The position numbers and the translations under genes are program-made. The notes beneath the pieces were generated by a model, which did not search any database, was not told the DNA's origin, and worked only from the letters and a program-made list of their open reading frames with translations. A stretch of 64,000 bases of DNA, taken from contig NZ_JADDXR010000002.1 in assembly GCF_015330125.1 (NCBI RefSeq), forward strand, positions 4,104,685 to 4,168,684, in the 5' to 3' direction. The stretch comes from Zobellia nedashkovskayae (GTDB taxonomy: Bacteria; Bacteroidota; Bacteroidia; Flavobacteriales; Flavobacteriaceae). Shown in pieces: positions 60,621 through 64,000 of the stretch (position 1 is its first letter; each line of letters begins with the position of its first letter).

Positions 60621-61279
60621 TGACAACAGCTCCACTATCTCTAGAACATCTTATTAGACCATCCTCTATTAAAGAAGGTAAGGCTCCCGTTCTTTTTATG
60701 TTTCACGGTTACGGAAGTAATGAAGAAGATCTGTTTTCTTTTGCTCCCGAACTACCTGAAGAACTTTGTATAATTTCCGTTCGCGCGCCATACCCTATGG
60801 AACCTTATGGCAATGCATGGTATGCCATTAATTTTGATGCGCAACAAGGCAAATGGAGTGATGATGAACAAGCAAAATCTTCCAGAGATAAGATTGTTGC
60901 TTTTATTGATGAAGCCTGCTCTGTCTATGCTCTAGATGCAAATTGTGTTACTATTTTAGGTTTTAGCCAGGGAACAATACTAAGTTATGCGGTGGCACTC
61001 TCATATCCAGAAAAAATTAAAAATGTAATTGCTCTAAGCGGCTATATAAATGAAGCTATTCTAAAGGAAGGTTATGAAAACAACGACTTTTCCAACTTAA
61101 AGATATATGCTTCCCACGGCCAAGTAGATCAAGTGATTCCTCCAGAATGGGCACAACGTGCTCCAAAATTCCTTGAAAATTTGAAAATTGAGCATGTATA
61201 CGAAGAATTTCCCGTAGGTCACGGCGTTGCTCCCCAGAATTTCTATTCGTTTAAAAAGTGGTTAGAAGATAAAATCTAA
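60620..61279 (+). CDS. Phospholipase/carboxylesterase family alpha/beta hydrolase
   Basis: A 219-residue cytoplasmic hydrolase with the nucleophile S116 in GFSQG, the acid Asp in SHGQVDQVIPPEWA and the His in VGHGVAPQ near the C-terminus. The FHGYGSNEEDLFSFAPEL block is the usual oxyanion region. It likely cleaves short or medium acyl esters. The gene overlaps the preceding stop codon by one base, and it is convergent with the coiled-coil gene, whose stop abuts its own. Confidence 0.88.
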   Translation: MTTAPLSLEHLIRPSSIKEGKAPVLFMFHGYGSNEEDLFSFAPELPEELCIISVRAPYPMEPYGNAWYAINFDAQQGKWSDDEQAKSSRDKIVAFIDEACSVYALDANCVTILGFSQGTILSYAVALSYPEKIKNVIALSGYINEAILKEGYENNDFSNLKIYASHGQVDQVIPPEWAQRAPKFLENLKIEHVYEEFPVGHGVAPQNFYSFKKWLEDKI

Positions 61280-61774
61280 TTATTCACTTCGGGTATAAAG
61301 CAAATGGTCTCGCAAGGTAAAATCTACCGCAAGGTCATCTTTAAGCTCGTACTTTATAAGAAGCTCTCCCCAGTATTTACCATCAGAAAAATCGGTTAAA
61401 ATCCATTTGTGATTTAAGATTTTTATTTTATTGATTTTAAAGTCACCTTCCATGCCTTCATAAGGCACTAGAGGGTTATCTCCTTTACTTTCATTAGTCT
61501 CAAGCAACTTATCCGCAATATATCTAGAAGGGTCTTTTAAATCCAAATGATCATAATAAGCCAAGGCATCATCATTATTTTCCAATGAAAAGTATTGCAT
61601 TTCCAAAACCTTCAATTGTGTGTTTTGTACAGAATCTTGCAACTGCTCTACTTGAGTTTCCAACTTAGCAATACGTGTATCTTTTGAACTCGCCATCTTT
61701 CCATTACTCACAAAAAGATAGAGACAAATAAGTGATACAAAAATCAATAGGTAAAGAACTATTCTACTTTTCAT
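61280..61774 (-). CDS. Membrane-anchored coiled-coil protein of unknown function
   Basis: A 164-residue protein with one N-terminal membrane helix (about 5-23), a short coiled coil (about 33-55, RIAKLETQVEQLQDSVQNTQLKVLEM), and a soluble C-terminal domain (INKIKILNHKWILTDFSDGKYWGELLIKYEL). I find no enzyme motif; relatives are sometimes labelled hydrolases without basis. It is 21 bases downstream of the MBL gene on the same strand. Confidence 0.7.
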   Translation of the reverse strand: MKSRIVLYLLIFVSLICLYLFVSNGKMASSKDTRIAKLETQVEQLQDSVQNTQLKVLEMQYFSLENNDDALAYYDHLDLKDPSRYIADKLLETNESKGDNPLVPYEGMEGDFKINKIKILNHKWILTDFSDGKYWGELLIKYELKDDLAVDFTLRDHLLYTRSE

Positions 61775-61795
61775 AAATGAATATGGTTTATTATT

Positions 61796-62572
61796 TTAAA
61801 CTGATATGGTAAGATTATCGTATGCCAAGTGTACATTTTTTGGCAAATTTTCTTCAACTTCGGCATGAAACCCTAACATATGGCTAATATGAGTAAGATA
61901 AGCTGTTTCAGGTTTTACTTCTTCAATAAAAGCTAAAGCTTCCTTTAAATTAAAATGAGAATGGTGCGGTTCTAGTCGCAAAGCATTAATAACAAGTACT
62001 TTGGAATTTTTTACTTTTTCGGTCTCTTCTTTTGAAATGGTTTTGACGTCCGTTAAATAAGTGAAGCCTTTAATTCTAAAGCCTAATACATTGATACGAT
62101 TGTGACTCGCTTCTATAGGAATTACCTTTAATCCCCCAATGGTAAACGGATGATCTTTATCAATTAGGTTAACTGCTACCGCAGGTGCGCCAGGATACCG
62201 ATTTTCATCTGCAAAAATATAATCAAAACGCCTTTTAAGGGAATCAGCAACACGTTTGTGCGCATATACAGGCACATCGCCTTGTCTAAAAAAATAAGGT
62301 CTAATATCATCTAAACCGGCGGTATGGTCAGAATGTTCATGTGTAAAAAGAATACCGTCTAGCTTCATGACCTCGTTAGTGAGCATCTGTTGTCTAAAAT
62401 CCGGACCACAATCAATTGCATAATTATAGTCCTTCCATGAAACCAAAGCAGAAGTTCTAAGTCTTTTATCCTTTATATCACTACTGTTGCAAACTGGGTG
62501 ATTACTGCCTATTACTGGGATTCCTTGAGAAGTGCCCGTACCTAAAAATGTTATTTTTAACGTATCGTTCAT
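61796..62572 (-). CDS. MBL-fold hydrolase (PhnP-like phosphodiesterase family)
   Basis: A 258-residue metallo-beta-lactamase-fold enzyme. The metal motif is H78-x-H80-x-D82-H83 (FTHEHSDHTAGLDD), with FLGTGTSQGIPVIG at the N-terminus and further ligands in the central and C-terminal His segments (EPHHSHF, LTHISHMLG). It resembles PhnP-type cyclic-phosphate phosphodiesterases; the true substrate is unknown. It is divergent from the truncated gene at the window end, 77 bases apart. Confidence 0.88.
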   Translation of the reverse strand: MNDTLKITFLGTGTSQGIPVIGSNHPVCNSSDIKDKRLRTSALVSWKDYNYAIDCGPDFRQQMLTNEVMKLDGILFTHEHSDHTAGLDDIRPYFFRQGDVPVYAHKRVADSLKRRFDYIFADENRYPGAPAVAVNLIDKDHPFTIGGLKVIPIEASHNRINVLGFRIKGFTYLTDVKTISKEETEKVKNSKVLVINALRLEPHHSHFNLKEALAFIEEVKPETAYLTHISHMLGFHAEVEENLPKNVHLAYDNLTISV

Positions 62573-62621
62573 CTAGAGTCAAATTTATAACTAAAAAATT
62601 TAATAGATAACCCGAACTTGT

Positions 62622-62629
62622 TAACTTTG
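62622..62629 (+). promoter_or_regulatory. -7 element for the truncated gene at the window end
   Basis: TAACTTTG, a perfect TAnnTTTG, 20 bases before the start codon at 62650. Confidence 0.45.
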
Positions 62630-62649
62630 TTAAAAGCAAAATCAACCAA

Positions 62650-64000
62650 ATGGCTTCAGTTTTAAAACGAGATACTGTATTTGAGAATATCCCTTCCATC
62701 AAAGCTAAAACTTTGAGGATCAACCTAAACCCTGACATTTACGGAACGTTTTCGGAAATTGGAGCTGGTCAAGAGACGGCACGCCATTTCTTTCGCTCAG
62801 GAGGTGCTTCAGGCACCATAGCCAAGGCTATGAGCGCGTATGACAAGGATTTTAGCGATGCCATTTATGGTATTGAAAATGATGGTAGATATGTAACACA
62901 ATCTAGACTAAAAAAGATGCTTTCTCATGAGATGACACTTATGGAAGAGCGTATTAGTAGAGAAACTCATCCAGAACGTCTTTTCTTTTCGTACGCCAAT
63001 ACAGTGGCTACTATAGATTTTTCAAAAAGATTTAAAGGACACGGTTGGGTAGGTATTCGTTTTCAATTAGATCCTAACCAGAAAGAACTAGATGAAATTA
63101 TACTTCATATACGTTTTAAACAAAACGAAGCCCGTTTACAGCAAGAAACCTTAGGTATTCTTGGTGTTAACTTGATTTATGGTGCTTTTTACAAGTACCA
63201 CAAGCCAAGAAAAATGTTAAAATACCTTTACGATCATATTGATAAGGATACCGTAGAGATCGATATGGTGAACTTTTCTGGGCCTAACTTTAAAGATGTC
63301 GATAATAGATTGATGAGCCTTCAGCTGATCCGAAATGATATGACCGATGCGGTTATGTTTGGACCTGACGGTAATAATTTCCTGCCCGCCTCTGCTTTGT
63401 ACAAAAAGAATATTTTGGCTTTACGAGGTAGTTTTAGACCGGTCACCAAGGTAAATATGGACATGTTCCATAAATCTTACGATATTTTTGTTCGGGATCC
63501 AGCAGTAGACCAAGAGAATACTATGGTTATTTTTGAAATAACCCTTTCTAACTTAAAAGCTTCTGGAGAAATAGATGAACAAGATTTTATGGATCGCGCA
63601 GAATTGCTTTGTGCTCTTGGCCATAATGTAATGATATCTAAGTTTCAAGAATATTTTAAACTAGTAGAATACTTTAATAGATATACTAAGGCAAAACTTG
63701 GTCTTACCATGGGTGTCAATAACTTGGTAGACATCTTTGATGAAAAGTATTACAGACACCTATCTGGAGGTATTTTGGAAGCCTTTGGTAAACTGTTCTT
63801 TAAAGAACTACAGGTTTATCTTTATCCTATGAAAAATGCGGAAACCGGTCAGATTATGACCAGTAACAACATTAAAGTTCATCCAAGAATGAAAGAACTT
63901 TATAAGTTCTTTAAGTATAATGGAAAAGTAATGGACATCATAGATTACGACCCTGAGATTATGCACATTTTCTCAAGAGATGCACTCAAGAAACTTATTA
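62650..64000 (+). CDS. Conserved Bacteroidota protein (often mislabelled nicotinate-nucleotide adenylyltransferase), 3' truncated by the window
   Basis: At least 450 residues, running off the window. Highly conserved blocks include FSEIGAGQETARHFFRSGGASGTIAKAMSAYDK near the start, VDNRLMSLQLIRNDMTDAVMF, and YFNRYTKAKLGLTMGVNNLVDIFDEKYY. I recognise the family from flavobacterial genomes, where a nicotinate-nucleotide adenylyltransferase name has been carried over. The HxGH and related nucleotidyltransferase motifs are not visible, so I treat the activity as unknown. The start at 62650 (MASVLKRDTVFENIP) fits the family. Confidence 0.75.
   Translation, partial: MASVLKRDTVFENIPSIKAKTLRINLNPDIYGTFSEIGAGQETARHFFRSGGASGTIAKAMSAYDKDFSDAIYGIENDGRYVTQSRLKKMLSHEMTLMEERISRETHPERLFFSYANTVATIDFSKRFKGHGWVGIRFQLDPNQKELDEIILHIRFKQNEARLQQETLGILGVNLIYGAFYKYHKPRKMLKYLYDHIDKDTVEIDMVNFSGPNFKDVDNRLMSLQLIRNDMTDAVMFGPDGNNFLPASALYKKNILALRGSFRPVTKVNMDMFHKSYDIFVRDPAVDQENTMVIFEITLSNLKASGEIDEQDFMDRAELLCALGHNVMISKFQEYFKLVEYFNRYTKAKLGLTMGVNNLVDIFDEKYYRHLSGGILEAFGKLFFKELQVYLYPMKNAETGQIMTSNNIKVHPRMKELYKFFKYNGKVMDIIDYDPEIMHIFSRDALKKLI

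Noticed and set aside
1..64000. CRISPR arrays, transposases, prophage or integrases
   Set aside because: I saw no regular spaced repeats, no transposase-like protein and no phage structural or integrase gene on either strand.

Overview
The window is a piece of a low-GC genome from the phylum Bacteroidota, almost certainly a marine-type member of the Flavobacteriaceae. The signs are a surface protein with a type IX secretion (T9SS) C-terminal tail, SusC-like TonB receptors with carboxypeptidase-like N-terminal domains, a FecI/FecR pair, fused alpha/beta 2-oxoacid dehydrogenase E1, several Bacteroidota-only DUF families, -7 promoter elements of the TAnnTTTG type, and few recognisable Shine-Dalgarno sites. 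Most of it is ordinary chromosomal backbone with no phage, transposon or CRISPR.

Layout. 1-10 kb: end of a metallopeptidase-like gene, E1 oxoacid dehydrogenase, DoxX, holA, an orphan HsdR-N nuclease-fold protein, a glycosyltransferase, an OmpA lipoprotein, tsaC and a UvrD/PcrA helicase. 10-16.3 kb: ychF, then an ECF sigma / FecR / TonB receptor signalling operon. 16.6-22.2 kb: ferredoxin, acyl-CoA reductase, serC, serA and small conserved proteins. 22.2-28.1 kb: a His-rich secreted protein with a ZnuD-like TonB receptor, a sterol-desaturase-family protein, and a sulfite dehydrogenase with its cytochrome c. 28.2-34.6 kb: folE, LolD-like ATPase, TIGR02757, AraC regulator, DUF983, TlpA thioredoxin, a secreted TIM-barrel isomerase, YchJ. 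34.6-40.7 kb: a heavy-metal RND efflux operon whose pump is fused to its TolC partner. 41.3-50.6 kb: a photolyase/pterin/redox region. 50.9 kb: tRNA-Ser(UGA). 51.1-55.4 kb: a giant secreted sugar dehydrogenase/cytochrome/lectin protein. 55.5-64 kb: glycosyltransferase, BatA-like protein, a dihydroorotase-like protein without catalytic residues, two small paralogous membrane proteins, an esterase, an MBL hydrolase and a truncated conserved gene.

The most interesting signal is a shared regulatory element. An inverted repeat, TTTTGTTTA-N18-TAAACAAAA, occurs at five promoters with exactly the same 18-base spacer: before folE (28821), before a small protein plus DUF2237 (41289), between an FAD oxidoreductase and a pterin synthase (43274), between a CDP-alcohol phosphatidyltransferase and a glutathione peroxidase (44720), and before an eight-gene photolyase operon (50619). 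These genes fit together as a light or photo-oxidative damage response: two photolyase-family proteins, two enzymes able to supply a pterin, a flavin reductase, an FAD enzyme, a peroxidase, and several proteins of unknown function (DUF2237, DUF2256, DUF2452, TIGR03643, Lacal_2735-type, CIA30-like). No obvious regulator lies in the window. Within that operon the DUF2256 gene carries a one-base frameshift, one photolyase lacks the Cys ligands of its iron-sulfur relatives, and the other appears to have its domains in reverse order.
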